Shown in pieces: positions 16,042 through 26,464 of a stretch of DNA of 33,261 nt (position 1 is its first letter; every line of letters starts with the position of its first letter). A program made the translations under genes and the position numbers. The stretch is from Paracoccaceae bacterium (GTDB taxonomy: Bacteria > Pseudomonadota > Alphaproteobacteria > Rhodobacterales > Rhodobacteraceae), in contig CANGHD010000022.1 of NCBI GenBank assembly GCA_947453525.1, forward strand, positions 1 through 33,261, given 5' to 3'. The notes below the pieces were generated by a model, which saw nothing but the letters and a program-made list of their open reading frames with translations, made no database searches and was not told the DNA's origin.

Positions 16042-18894
16042 ATGAAGGCGATCAACCCGTTCTTCAGTCTTGGCGGCAAACTGTTGCTGGCTTTCCTGAT
16101 TATCGCGGGGCTTCCGGCGTTGACGGGTCTTTTTGGCTGGGTCAAGTTGGGTGGGGTGTCGCGTAATCTGGACAGCGTGATCAACAAAACCATCCCAGCC
16201 ATTGCCGAAGTGCGCGGCTATGCGGAAGAAACCGCGCGGATCGTCGCCGTCGCGCCCGAACTTGCAACCGTCACGACCGAAGCCGAACGAGTCAGCCATA
16301 CGGCCTTTTTGTCACAACAAGTGGACGCCCTGACCGCCCGACTGGATGGGTTCGCCTCCAAAGATGGACAGGATGCAACCGGTCTTGTCCGCACCGTGTC
16401 GCAGATACGGCAGGATATCGGCGTTCTGGATGCCTTGGTGCGCCAGCGCATCGCGCTGGCGCGAACGGAAGCTCAGGACCTGTCTCTGGCTTTGGCGGCC
16501 GCCAATGATCTGATCGGGGTCGCCGATACGCTGGTTGCAAATGCCGAGATGTCGACATCGGCCACGATCTCGGACCTGTACGAGATGGAAGATACCACCG
16601 AGCATCCTACGGCCCGTCTGGAAGCCTTGGACAAGCTGATCGAGGTTGATCTGTTTGAATTGGGTTTGATGACGGAACTCCGGTCGCGCACGGCTGAAGC
16701 GGGGTTGTTGCTGAACCGGATTTCAGGCCTTACCACGCCACACGAGTTGATCGATCTCAAGGATCAGTTGACCATCAGGATAGACATCATCTCGCGCCGG
16801 GTTCGTGAAATCCGTGATCCGCAGCGAGCCGCTCAGGCACGCGATCTGCTTGTCGCCATGCGCCAGGACGACCAGGGGCCTAGCATGAACGGGATATTTG
16901 CCACCGCAGACCAAATCCTTACCGTCCAGGCCCATATTTCCGACCTTCAGGGATCATTGCAACGCTCGGCCAAGGCACTGGACGATCAGGCGGCCGCTCT
17001 TGCCAACGCAGCACAAGACCGCGCCGGTGCGGCGGGTGCGCAGGCCATGGACGAAATCCGCGCCACTCAATTGTCCTATGGATGGGCAGCCGTTGTGGTG
17101 CTTGCAATCTCGTTGGCCGTTTTGTGGTTTTACATTCAGGGCAACATCATTCGTCGGATTGACCGGCTTTCAAGCTGGATGGGAAGTCTCGCGAACGGCA
17201 AGCTGGACATAAGGGTCACACCCGTTGGTCAGGATGAAATCACGCAGATGGAGCGCGCCTTTGAGGTGTTTCGCGCTCAAGCCATCGCTAAGTTGGCACT
17301 GGAGGACGAAAAGTCCCGCACACTCGACGAGTTGCGCATGCACCGCAACGAGTTGCAGCGTCTGGTGGCAGAACAGACCGAAACCTTGCGGGCCGAAGTG
17401 GCGGCGCATGACGTGGCACGCAGCAAGGCCGAGGCGGCAGACCGAGCCAAGTCGGAGTTTCTTGCCATGATGAGCCATGAAATCCGCACGCCGATGAATG
17501 GAGTTCTTGGCATGATCCGCAGTCTGTCACGGGACAAGTTGACCGGAAGACAGCAGTCTTACCTCAAGGCGGCAGAGGCCTCGGGTGAAGGCTTGATGAC
17601 AATCCTGAACGACGTGCTGGATTATTCAAAGATCGAAATCGGCGGGGTGAAGGAAACACCCGTGGTTTTTGACCCGGCTGTGCTTTTGGACAGTGTCGTG
17701 GTGCTGATGCAGGCGAGTGCCGTCGAAAAAGGGCTGAAGTTGACGCTTGATGCCAGCGATCTGCCGCCGGCCCTTTTGGGTGACATGCCCAAACTGCGCC
17801 AGATCCTGTTCAATCTGTTGTCAAACGCAGTGAAGTTCACTGATCAGGGTGAAGTCACTTTGGCGGTCACACAACCTGCCCAGAGCCTTTACGCCTTTAC
17901 GGTCACCGACACCGGCCGCGGCATCAAGCCCGAAGCGCAGGCGCGTATCTTTGAAGCCTTTGAACAGGAGGATGCCCTCACCGCCCGGCGGTATGGCGGC
18001 ACCGGTCTGGGGCTCGCAATCTCGGCCAAGTTCGCTGACTTGATGCGGGGTTCCATCACGCTGAAAAGCGTACCGGGCCATACCGCATTCACGCTGACGG
18101 TTCCTCTGGCAAGGGCTGCCCCTTCCGATCTTCCGCAAAGCCCGAGACTTGCGCCGCAGGGACGGGCCTTGCGGGTTCTGGTTATCGAGGACAATCCGAT
18201 CAACCAGATGGTCACGCAAAGCTATCTGGAACAGTTGGGGCATGTGGGAGTACACTTGGGCTCGGCCGAAGAGGCGCTGGTGCTGCTGCCGTACCGGATC
18301 TTCGACGCCATCCTGATGGATGTGAACCTGCCGGGCATGACCGGGCGGGCGGCGACCCAGACCATCCGGTCCGACAGGGATCCGCGCATCGCCTCGATCC
18401 CGATCATTGGCATCTCTGCCCATGTGTTGGAAGAAGAGATCGCAGCGCAACTGGCGGCGGGCATGGATGATTTCGTGGCAAAGCCGGTGGCTCTGGAGCG
18501 TCTTGCTCTTGCGCTGGCCCGGGCGGCTGGACAGCCCAAAGATCGGCCAAGGGCCGGATCCTCGGTGCTTGACGGCATGGTCAGAGATCTGGGCGCTGAA
18601 AGGACAGTCGATTTGGCAGGTCTGTTCATGGATACCTTGACACAAGAGATTGCTGCCCTCGAGCAAGCGGCGGCAGTGGGTGATCCTGAAAGAGTTCATG
18701 CCTGCGCCCATCGTCTGAAAGGAGCGGCGGGGAACTTTGACCTGCCTGACTTGGTTGCGGCGTTGCAGCACGTCGAGGACAGGTCTTTGGGCGCGGAGAT
18801 CCCAGACCTTCGGGCCGTGTTGAAGGAAGTTGCTCAGGCGCGGATCAGAACCACCGAGGGTTTGAATGCCCTGTTCAGTCCAGTTGAGCCGTGA
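16042..18894 (+). CDS. torS: TorS-like hybrid sensor histidine kinase
   Basis: A 950-aa inner-membrane phosphorelay kinase. Order: membrane helix (about residues 10-30), long helical periplasmic sensor, second helix (about 348-370), HAMP, HisKA with phospho-His479 in MSHEIRTPMNG, ATPase domain (N-box LFNLLSNAVKFT near 590, then DTGRGIK and GGTGLGLAIS), receiver domain (about 710-825) with Asp760 in LMDVNLPGM, and C-terminal Hpt domain with His890 in AHRLKGAAGNF. This His-Asp-His layout is that of E. coli TorS. ATG 16042 has GGAAGG upstream; an in-frame ATG 12 codons earlier is less likely. The 3' end overlaps the convergent torR by 20 bases. Confidence 0.92.
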   Translation: MKAINPFFSLGGKLLLAFLIIAGLPALTGLFGWVKLGGVSRNLDSVINKTIPAIAEVRGYAEETARIVAVAPELATVTTEAERVSHTAFLSQQVDALTARLDGFASKDGQDATGLVRTVSQIRQDIGVLDALVRQRIALARTEAQDLSLALAAANDLIGVADTLVANAEMSTSATISDLYEMEDTTEHPTARLEALDKLIEVDLFELGLMTELRSRTAEAGLLLNRISGLTTPHELIDLKDQLTIRIDIISRRVREIRDPQRAAQARDLLVAMRQDDQGPSMNGIFATADQILTVQAHISDLQGSLQRSAKALDDQAAALANAAQDRAGAAGAQAMDEIRATQLSYGWAAVVVLAISLAVLWFYIQGNIIRRIDRLSSWMGSLANGKLDIRVTPVGQDEITQMERAFEVFRAQAIAKLALEDEKSRTLDELRMHRNELQRLVAEQTETLRAEVAAHDVARSKAEAADRAKSEFLAMMSHEIRTPMNGVLGMIRSLSRDKLTGRQQSYLKAAEASGEGLMTILNDVLDYSKIEIGGVKETPVVFDPAVLLDSVVVLMQASAVEKGLKLTLDASDLPPALLGDMPKLRQILFNLLSNAVKFTDQGEVTLAVTQPAQSLYAFTVTDTGRGIKPEAQARIFEAFEQEDALTARRYGGTGLGLAISAKFADLMRGSITLKSVPGHTAFTLTVPLARAAPSDLPQSPRLAPQGRALRVLVIEDNPINQMVTQSYLEQLGHVGVHLGSAEEALVLLPYRIFDAILMDVNLPGMTGRAATQTIRSDRDPRIASIPIIGISAHVLEEEIAAQLAAGMDDFVAKPVALERLALALARAAGQPKDRPRAGSSVLDGMVRDLGAERTVDLAGLFMDTLTQEIAALEQAAAVGDPERVHACAHRLKGAAGNFDLPDLVAALQHVEDRSLGAEIPDLRAVLKEVAQARIRTTEGLNALFSPVEP

Positions 18895-19594
18895 AGACAT
18901 ACCCTTCGCCGTGCGACGTGGCTATGATGCGCGGCGCTTTGGGGTCATCTCCCAGCTTGGCGCGCAATCTTCGGATCAGAACGTCAATCGTGCGGCCTGC
19001 GCCGTCGGGACTGCGATGGGTCACGCCGAGGCTCAAACGGTCACGGGTCAGCACTTCTCCGGGGCGACTGACCAGTTGGCGCAACAGTTCAAATTCGGCG
19101 CGGGTCAGGGCGATGGCCTCGCCGGCATCGTTGCGCAATTGGCGTGACGCCGGGTCGAAGGTATGTCCGTCAAAGGCATAGACCTTGCGCCCTAAGCGCC
19201 GCATCGCCGCCGTCCGCCGCAGAAGGTTCTTGATCCGCGCCAGAAGCTCGCGCCGGTTGAAGGGCTTGCAAACATAATCGTCGGCACCCAGTTCCAGCCC
19301 GACGATCCTGTCCACATCATCGGTGCGGCCTGACACCAGGATGATGCCGATTTCGGAAAGGGCACGCTGCTCGCGGGTGATTTCCAGACCGTCCTTGCCC
19401 GACAGGTTTATGTCGATGATCAGAAGGTCCGCGCCGGCCTCTGCCAGAATGCGTTCGGCCTTTTCTGAACTGTCCGCCTCGGAGACGCGATAGCCGTGAC
19501 TGTCCAGATAGCTTCCCAAGGTGGCGCGCGTCACCGGATCATCCTCGATGATCAGGATATGGGGCGCTTTGCTTGGACGGGCCAGGGTGGACAT
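18875..19594 (-). CDS. torR: TorR-like response regulator (OmpR/PhoB family)
   Basis: A 239-aa regulator. The receiver domain has acidic pocket Glu17-Asp18-Asp19, phospho-acceptor Asp61 in LLIIDINLSGKDG and Lys110 in DDYVCKPF. The C-terminal winged helix (about 140-239) has LTRAEFELLRQLVSRPG and TIDVLIRRLRAKLG. It is the expected partner of the Hpt output of TorS. AGGA lies directly against the ATG, closer than usual. It is convergent with torS and divergent from the tmoX-like gene, so the 160-base upstream region could be a target as well as its own promoter. Confidence 0.88.
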   Translation of the reverse strand: MSTLARPSKAPHILIIEDDPVTRATLGSYLDSHGYRVSEADSSEKAERILAEAGADLLIIDINLSGKDGLEITREQRALSEIGIILVSGRTDDVDRIVGLELGADDYVCKPFNRRELLARIKNLLRRTAAMRRLGRKVYAFDGHTFDPASRQLRNDAGEAIALTRAEFELLRQLVSRPGEVLTRDRLSLGVTHRSPDGAGRTIDVLIRRLRAKLGDDPKAPRIIATSHGEGYVFTAQLD

Positions 19595-19600
19595 TCCTGT

Positions 19601-20696
<1,096 letters not shown>

Positions 20697-20715
20697 GCCC
20701 TGACGCTTTTACATC

Positions 20716-20749
20716 GGTCCCGCCGGGCATCGCTCCGGCGGGGCCTTTT
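20716..20749 (+). terminator. Hairpin with T-run after tmoX, probable partial terminator
   Basis: GGTCCCGCCGG (20716-20726) pairs with CCGGCGGGGCC (20735-20745), an 11-bp stem with one G-U pair and an 8-base loop, followed by TTTTC. It lies in the 70-base gap between the binding-protein and ATPase genes, which otherwise look co-transcribed. Confidence 0.7.
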
Positions 20750-20766
20750 CATACCAGGAGCCCACC

Positions 20767-21786
20767 TTGACAGACGCAACCGTGATTTCCTGCCGCAACG
20801 TCTGGAAGCTTTATGGCCCCCGGCCGAAGCCTTTTCTGGCAGCCCTGACCCCGGCAGCAAGCTTTCAAGACATCCAGAAAGCGGGCTATATCGCCGCCGT
20901 GCGCGACGTGTCGCTGGATATCGCCAAGGGTGAGATGCTGGTGGTGATGGGACTCTCGGGTTCCGGCAAATCGACGCTGGTGCGCTGCTTGTCGCGGCTG
21001 ATCGACCTGACCGGCGGCACCGTCACTGTCGACGGCGAAGACATCGCTAAAATGGACGAGCGGACCCTGATCGACCTGCGCCGTCGCAAGATGGGCATGG
21101 TGTTTCAGAGCTTTGGCCTTCTGCCACACCGTACCGTGCTGGACAACGTCGCCTTCCCGCTGGAAATGCGCGGACAAGATCGCCATGATCGCCGCGCCCG
21201 CGCTTTGGAAGTGATCGAACTGGTCGGACTGAAGGGCCGCGAAGACTATTTTCCCCGCGAACTCTCGGGCGGCCAGCAGCAGCGTGTGGGTATAGCCCGC
21301 AGTCTGGCAATCGAGCCGGACATCTGGTTTCTGGACGAACCCTTCTCGGCCCTAGACCCGCTGATCCGGCGCGAGATGCAGGACGAATTCCTGCGTCTGA
21401 AGCGGATGCTGGGCAAGACCTCGGTCTTCATCACCCACGACTTCGACGAGGCTTTGCGTCTGGCGGACCGGATCGCCATCATGAAGGATGGCGCCATCCA
21501 ACAATGCGACACCCCGGACCAGATCGTGCTGAACCCTGCGACGCCCTATGTGGCGAAATTCACCGAAGAGATTGAGAAGTCGCGCGTGATCCGCGCCCGT
21601 GCGATGGCGCTTCCCGGTGCGGGCGAGGGTCAGGCTTTGGCCGCAGATGCCACGCTGCATGCCTTGGCCCGCCAGATCGCCTCGGACCCGCGGGCCCTGA
21701 TCCCGGTCGCGGAAACCGATGGTCGCCTTCTGGGCCTGTTGAACCGGGCGGCAGCCCTCGATATCCTGTTCGGGGCCACCGCATGA
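20767..21786 (+). CDS. tmoV: Betaine/TMAO-class ABC transporter ATPase (TmoV/ProV-like)
   Basis: A 339-aa ATPase. Walker A is GLSGSGKST, the signature LSGGQQQRVGIARS, Walker B FLDEPFSALDP and the H-loop FITHDFDEAL. The N-terminal insert before Walker A (GPRPKPFLAALTPAASFQDI) is typical of betaine-type ATPases. The C-terminus after about residue 275 resembles a short CBS-like regulatory module (IPVAETDGRLLGLLNRAAAL). The start is TTG 20767, with AGGAG six bases upstream. Its stop overlaps the permease start as ATGA. Confidence 0.88.
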   Translation: MTDATVISCRNVWKLYGPRPKPFLAALTPAASFQDIQKAGYIAAVRDVSLDIAKGEMLVVMGLSGSGKSTLVRCLSRLIDLTGGTVTVDGEDIAKMDERTLIDLRRRKMGMVFQSFGLLPHRTVLDNVAFPLEMRGQDRHDRRARALEVIELVGLKGREDYFPRELSGGQQQRVGIARSLAIEPDIWFLDEPFSALDPLIRREMQDEFLRLKRMLGKTSVFITHDFDEALRLADRIAIMKDGAIQQCDTPDQIVLNPATPYVAKFTEEIEKSRVIRARAMALPGAGEGQALAADATLHALARQIASDPRALIPVAETDGRLLGLLNRAAALDILFGATA

Positions 21787-23723
21787 CGGGGCAGCGCAAA
21801 GGTGCTCTGGCCCTGCTTACGCTGGCCGTCGTTCTTGCCTTGTCTCGCAACTTCCTGCCAGCCGGACTGATGCGTCCGCCGGAATGGCTGGTCTGGCCCT
21901 TTGCGGATTGGCTGAACGCGGCATTTTCCTTTTGCCAGAACGATCTGGGCCTGATGGCCGTGACGCGGTTTGCGGCGTCGGGGATCGAGTTTCTGTTGGA
22001 TGTGACCGGCAACCTTTTCTACGGCAAGAACCGCTGGCCGCATCTGGGGCCCTTGCCCTGGACCACTTTCGCGATCACGGCAGGCTGTGTGGCCTATGTC
22101 TTGGCGGGAAGGCGACTGGCGCTGTTCTCGGCGGGAACCTTTGTCTGGATCGCCGTGATGGGCCAGTGGGAATGGGCGATGCAAACCCTGTCCGTGATCC
22201 TGATCGCGGCACCGATCACCTTCGTCATCGGCCTTGGCCTCGGCATCCTCGCCTGGCGCGCGCGATGGGTGGAACGCCTGTTGAACCCTTTGCTCAACAT
22301 TGCGCAATCCCTGCCGCAGTTCGCCTACATGATCCCCGTCGTGGTATTCGTGGGCGTCGGCCCCAAGGCGGGCGCCATCACGACCATCGTCTTTGCCCTG
22401 CCACCGATGATCCGCATGACTGTGCTGGGTCTGAAGAAGGTGCCCGAGAATGTCGTGGAAAGCGGGCTGATGAGTGGCGCCAGCCGCTGGCAGATGCTTG
22501 TTCGCGTCCGCTTGCCAACAGCGCGCAATGAGATTTTGGTCGGCGTCAATCAAGTCATCATGCAATGCCTTGCGATGGTCGTGCTGACGAGTTTCATCGG
22601 CATGCCGGGCCTTGGGCAGAAGTTATTGCAGTTGATGCAATCGCTGAAGATCGGCCTGTCGTTCGAGATCGGTGTCACCATTGTGCTGATCGCCGTCACC
22701 CTTGACCGCATCTCCCGCGCTTGGGCGGTTCAGCAGCCGAGACATTTTGAGCGAGGAACGCCATGGCATCAGCGCAACCAGGTTTTCGTGACCTGGGCAG
22801 GACTTATGCTGCTTGCCTTCGCGCTGGCCAGCCTGAACCCGTGGTTCAGCCAGATCGAGCGATCCGAGGCCCTCTCGGTCGCCAAGCCGATCGATGCGGG
22901 CGTCGATATCCTGATCCGCTTGATTGATCCGGTCTCGCAATGGCTGCGCTGGTTCCTGATCACGTGGGTGCTGATCCCGTTCCGCGATGGTCTGCTTTGG
23001 CTGCCCTTCACCACGGTTTTGTGCCTTTTGATGTCCCTGGGCTATTCGGTCGGAGGTCCAAGGTCCGCATTGGTCTGTCTTGGCTTCTTTGGTCTGATCG
23101 CCATGACTGGATGGTGGGATCGTGCGATGATCACCGTGTATACCGTCATCGTCTCGGTGACTTTGGCTGCTCTGATGGGCTTCCCCCTTGGCATCTGGGG
23201 GGCACGAAGCAGCACGCGGGCCGCGCGGGTGCTGCTGGTCTGCGACACCTTGCAGACATTCCCGAGCTTCATTTACCTTATACCGGTCATCATGCTGTTT
23301 GGGGTCAACGACGTGGCCGTCGTGGGAGCGGTGATTTTGTTCGCTGCCGTGCCCCTCGTCCGCTACACGATCGAAGGTCTGCGTGGTGTATCTGCCGAAC
23401 TTGTGGAAGCGGCCGCAATGTCAGGTGCCGACCGCCGCCAATTGTTGTGGAACGTACAACTGCCCATGGCGCTGCCCACGATCATGGTAGGGGTCAACCA
23501 ATCGGCAATGTTTTCGCTCTTCATGGTCATCATTGCTGCCTTCATCGGAACGCAGGATCTCGGGCAGGAAATGCAACGGGCTCTTTCAACGACGGACGTC
23601 GGCAAGGGTCTGGTCCTGGGGCTGGCAGTGGCTTTTATGGGATTGATGGTGGACCATCTGGTAACCTGCTGGTCCGAAACGCGGACTCGCTCGCTGGGTT
23701 TGGATGCATCCAAACGGGTTTGA
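21783..23723 (+). CDS. tmoW: Betaine/TMAO-class ABC transporter permease with two fused permease domains (TmoW-like)
   Basis: A 646-aa membrane protein with two tandem BPD_transp_1 units, each with its own EAA loop: VVESGLMSGASRWQMLVRV then LPTA (near residue 230), and LVEAAAMSGADRRQLLWNV then LPMALP (near residue 550). About a dozen hydrophobic helices are visible. Ordinary ProW proteins are about 300-400 aa with one unit and act as dimers; here one polypeptide supplies both halves of the channel, as in TmoW-type transporters. It starts inside the tmoV stop codon. It is convergent with glpR, with 80 bases between and no clear terminator. Confidence 0.87.
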   Translation: MTGQRKGALALLTLAVVLALSRNFLPAGLMRPPEWLVWPFADWLNAAFSFCQNDLGLMAVTRFAASGIEFLLDVTGNLFYGKNRWPHLGPLPWTTFAITAGCVAYVLAGRRLALFSAGTFVWIAVMGQWEWAMQTLSVILIAAPITFVIGLGLGILAWRARWVERLLNPLLNIAQSLPQFAYMIPVVVFVGVGPKAGAITTIVFALPPMIRMTVLGLKKVPENVVESGLMSGASRWQMLVRVRLPTARNEILVGVNQVIMQCLAMVVLTSFIGMPGLGQKLLQLMQSLKIGLSFEIGVTIVLIAVTLDRISRAWAVQQPRHFERGTPWHQRNQVFVTWAGLMLLAFALASLNPWFSQIERSEALSVAKPIDAGVDILIRLIDPVSQWLRWFLITWVLIPFRDGLLWLPFTTVLCLLMSLGYSVGGPRSALVCLGFFGLIAMTGWWDRAMITVYTVIVSVTLAALMGFPLGIWGARSSTRAARVLLVCDTLQTFPSFIYLIPVIMLFGVNDVAVVGAVILFAAVPLVRYTIEGLRGVSAELVEAAAMSGADRRQLLWNVQLPMALPTIMVGVNQSAMFSLFMVIIAAFIGTQDLGQEMQRALSTTDVGKGLVLGLAVAFMGLMVDHLVTCWSETRTRSLGLDASKRV

Positions 23724-23803
23724 ACACCCCGATACGGCGCCCAGAAAATCACCTGACGACCTGCGGTTCTCTTGCCGACCAACCGCGTCCGACGCGCGAC
23801 AAC

Positions 23804-24562
23804 TTAGCTGCAGTTTATCTTGGTGCCCCATTCATCGCAAAGCCGCGCAAGGTCCTTTGGCAGCGGCTTGTCGGTAAAGACTTCGCTGACTTCGCTCAGC
23901 GACGCCAATCTTGCCGGCGCAGATCTCCCCAATTTGGAATGGTCGCAAACCAGGAACACCCGCCGCGCTTGTCGGATGATCGTCTTGGACACACGCACTT
24001 CCGCGAGATCGAAATCCAGTAGATCGCCATCGACGTCCAAAGCAGATATGCCGATGATGGCGTAATCCACCTTGAACTGCTCAAAGAAGAGCGTTGTCAA
24101 CTCCCCCACCAGACCGCCGTCCGACCGCCGGAACGCCCCGCCCGCGACCATGATCTCGCACCCCGGATTGGCAACCAGAATGTTGGCGACATTCATGTTG
24201 TTGGTGATCACGGTGATGTTGCGATGCAGCAGAAGCTCGCGCGCGACGGCCTCGGTTGTTGTGCCAAGGTTCATCATGATCGAGCAGTTTTCCGAGATCG
24301 CCCCAGCACAGGCCTTGGCGATTGCGGCCTTGGCGGCTTCGTTCATGTTGCGTCGTTTGTCATAGCCCAGATTTGTCACACCCGTGCGCAGCACCGCCCC
24401 GCCGTGAACACGGTCCAGCAGGCCCCAGTCAGCCAGTTCTGCCAAATCCCTGCGAATCGTCTGCAAGGCGACATCAAAACGCAGGGCGAGATCCTCGACG
24501 ACGACCCGACCATCTGCCCTTGCAATCTCAACAATTTCACTCTGCCGAAAGCTCAGAGCCAA
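23804..24562 (-). CDS. glpR: DeoR-family regulator of glycerol-3-phosphate genes (GlpR)
   Basis: A 252-aa DeoR-type repressor. The N-terminal helix-turn-helix (SFRQSEIVEIARADGRV, VALQTIRRDLAELADWG) is followed by VHGGAV, and the C-terminal sugar-phosphate sensor contains MMNLGTTTEAVARELL, VITNNMNVANIL and VFLVCDHSKLGR. I chose TTG 24562, preceded by AAGGA six bases upstream, which gives the usual GlpR length; the open frame to 24652 adds non-conserved residues. It is divergent from glpD and probably represses glpD-glpV until glycerol-3-phosphate is present. Confidence 0.88.
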   Translation of the reverse strand: MALSFRQSEIVEIARADGRVVVEDLALRFDVALQTIRRDLAELADWGLLDRVHGGAVLRTGVTNLGYDKRRNMNEAAKAAIAKACAGAISENCSIMMNLGTTTEAVARELLLHRNITVITNNMNVANILVANPGCEIMVAGGAFRRSDGGLVGELTTLFFEQFKVDYAIIGISALDVDGDLLDFDLAEVRVSKTIIRQARRVFLVCDHSKLGRSAPARLASLSEVSEVFTDKPLPKDLARLCDEWGTKINCS

Positions 24563-24674
24563 GGTGATTCCTTTCAAATTTCCGGCCGGTCGAGACCCAC
24601 CTTTCTGGCAAGTCCTGAGGTCGATCAAGGCCGAAAACACGCTGCACTGCAATTGATCGCCTTACTGCGCTGCA

Positions 24675-24768
24675 GCGCGATTTTGCGCGATTCTGGAAGA
24701 ACCGAGAGGTTTCAACAAGATATGCCTTATGCGGACTGCGATAATGTGCGATTTATTTGTATTCGCAC
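24675..24768. promoter_or_regulatory. Repeated half-sites between glpR and glpD, probable GlpR operators
   Basis: Tandem 10-base repeats GCGCGATTTT/GCGCGATTCT (24675-24694) and CTGCGATAAT/GTGCGATTTA (24736-24755) share a (T/C)GCGAT core. GTGCGA (24746-24751) and TCGCAC (24763-24768) form a 6-bp inverted repeat with an 11-base gap. DeoR-type regulators commonly bind several such repeats. No -35/-10 pair could be fixed; TATATT at 24778-24783 is a candidate -10 for glpD. Confidence 0.45.
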
Positions 24769-24838
24769 TAAAACGCATATATTGGGTTGACCGATCAATT
24801 CAGTTGCAGCAGGCTTGCCTAAAGCAGGGGGGCTTTGT

Positions 24839-26455
24839 GTGGCTATGCAGCTGCGGCCGGAAACGGTTGACCTTTTTATCATCGGCGGCGGGATCAACGG
24901 CTGCGCCATCGCGCGGGATGCAAGCGGTCGTGGACTGTCTGTCGTACTGGCCGAAAAGGGAGATCTGGCGCAGGCGACGTCGTCGGCCTCGACGAAGCTT
25001 TTCCACGGTGGATTGCGCTATCTGGAATACTTCGAATTCCGGCTGGTCCGTGAGGCGCTGGAAGAGCGCGAAACCCTGCTTGTCGCAATGCCACATATTT
25101 CATGGCCATTGCGCTTTGTGTTGCCCTATCACCCGGACATGCGCTTTGAAGGCGAAACCCCGACGGGAAAGCTGATGGCACGGGTCATGCCGTGGATGAA
25201 GGGGCGCCGTCCGGCATGGCTGATCCGACTGGGTCTTTGGCTGTACGACACGCTTGGGGGCCGCAAAATCCTGCCAGCTACACGTACCGTTGACCTGAAG
25301 GCCGACGCCGCGGGCAAGCCGCTGCAGCCGCGGTTCGCGCGCGCCTACGAATATTCCGATTGTTGGATAGAGGATTCCAAGCTGGTCTCGCTGAATGCGC
25401 GGGATGCCGCCCAACGGGGTGCCAGGATAATGACTCGAACACGCGTCACCGGTGCGGTCCGCGACGGTGATCATTGGGATATCAACACCGAAGGACCGAA
25501 GGGCAAGACCGTTCATACCGCACGGGCTCTGGTAAATGCTGGCGGTCCTTGGGTCGAGGACATCATCCGCAACGTTGTCCGCATGAACTCCTCGGAGGCC
25601 GTGCGTCTGGTCCGCGGCAGTCACATCGTCACGCGCAGATTGTACGACCACGACCGCTGCTATTTCTTCCAGGGAACCGACGGCCGCATTATTTTTGCAA
25701 TTCCCTACGAACAGGATTTCACCCTGATAGGCACGACCGACAAGGATCACCTTGGCGCACCCTCGGATGCCGTGTGCACGGACGAAGAGCGGGACTATCT
25801 GTTGACGTTTGCCAGCCAGTATTTCGCCAAACCCGTCACCCGTGATGATGTGGTCTGGACCTATTCCGGCGTCCGCCCCCTGTACAATGATGGCGCAAGT
25901 TCGGCGACCGCCGCCACCCGGGACTATGTGCTGTCTCTGAATCAGACCGGTGCGCCATTACTGAATGTGTTCGGTGGCAAGATCACGACACATCGTCGCT
26001 TGGCGGAATCGGCACTTGAAAAGCTTGCCGCCTGCTTTCCCACCGCCAAGCCGGCCTGGACCGCCCGCGTACCCCTGCCGGGCGGCGACTTCCCCTACAC
26101 CGAGGTGCAAGCCCTGACGCAAGGCCTGCAAGCGCGGTATGGTTTCCTGACACCATATTGGGCCGCTCGTTTGATCCGGGCCTATGGGTCGGAGGCGTCT
26201 GCCCTGCTGGGCACTGCAACCACGACCGATGATCTGGGCCGGAATTTCGGAGCCACGCTGACCGAGGCAGAGGTGCTTTGGCTGATGACCCACGAATTTG
26301 CGATGGAAGCCGCCGACATCGTCTGGCGGCGCACCAAATTGGGCTTGCGATTAAACGCTTTGCAGATTGAGCATCTGGATGCATTCATGAAGACAGTCAA
26401 AGAACCTGAAGGTCATTGGAAGACCCAACCGGTCGCCAGTCCGGCGGCGGAATGA
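24839..26455 (+). CDS. glpD: Aerobic glycerol-3-phosphate dehydrogenase (GlpD)
   Basis: A 538-aa flavoprotein that oxidises sn-glycerol-3-phosphate to dihydroxyacetone phosphate and passes electrons to quinone at the inner membrane. The N-terminal FAD fold is FIIGGGINGCAIARDASGRG, followed by SSASTKLFHGGLRYLE and, near the C-terminal side of the catalytic domain, GVRPLYNDG and NVFGGKITTHRRLAE. The C-terminal helical cap domain is present, and the length is slightly above the usual 500-510 aa. GTG 24839 is preferred because AGGGGGG lies six bases upstream; ATG 24845 and TTG 24815 are alternatives. It leads an operon with the glycerol-3-phosphate ABC importer, the glpDSTPQUV order known from rhizobia and Rhodobacterales. 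Confidence 0.95.
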   Translation: MAMQLRPETVDLFIIGGGINGCAIARDASGRGLSVVLAEKGDLAQATSSASTKLFHGGLRYLEYFEFRLVREALEERETLLVAMPHISWPLRFVLPYHPDMRFEGETPTGKLMARVMPWMKGRRPAWLIRLGLWLYDTLGGRKILPATRTVDLKADAAGKPLQPRFARAYEYSDCWIEDSKLVSLNARDAAQRGARIMTRTRVTGAVRDGDHWDINTEGPKGKTVHTARALVNAGGPWVEDIIRNVVRMNSSEAVRLVRGSHIVTRRLYDHDRCYFFQGTDGRIIFAIPYEQDFTLIGTTDKDHLGAPSDAVCTDEERDYLLTFASQYFAKPVTRDDVVWTYSGVRPLYNDGASSATAATRDYVLSLNQTGAPLLNVFGGKITTHRRLAESALEKLAACFPTAKPAWTARVPLPGGDFPYTEVQALTQGLQARYGFLTPYWAARLIRAYGSEASALLGTATTTDDLGRNFGATLTEAEVLWLMTHEFAMEAADIVWRRTKLGLRLNALQIEHLDAFMKTVKEPEGHWKTQPVASPAAE

Positions 26456-26464
26456 GGGACGCGG

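Noticed and set aside
23724-23803. Bidirectional terminator between tmoW and glpR
   Set aside because: No convincing stem with flanking T/A runs could be found in these 80 bases.
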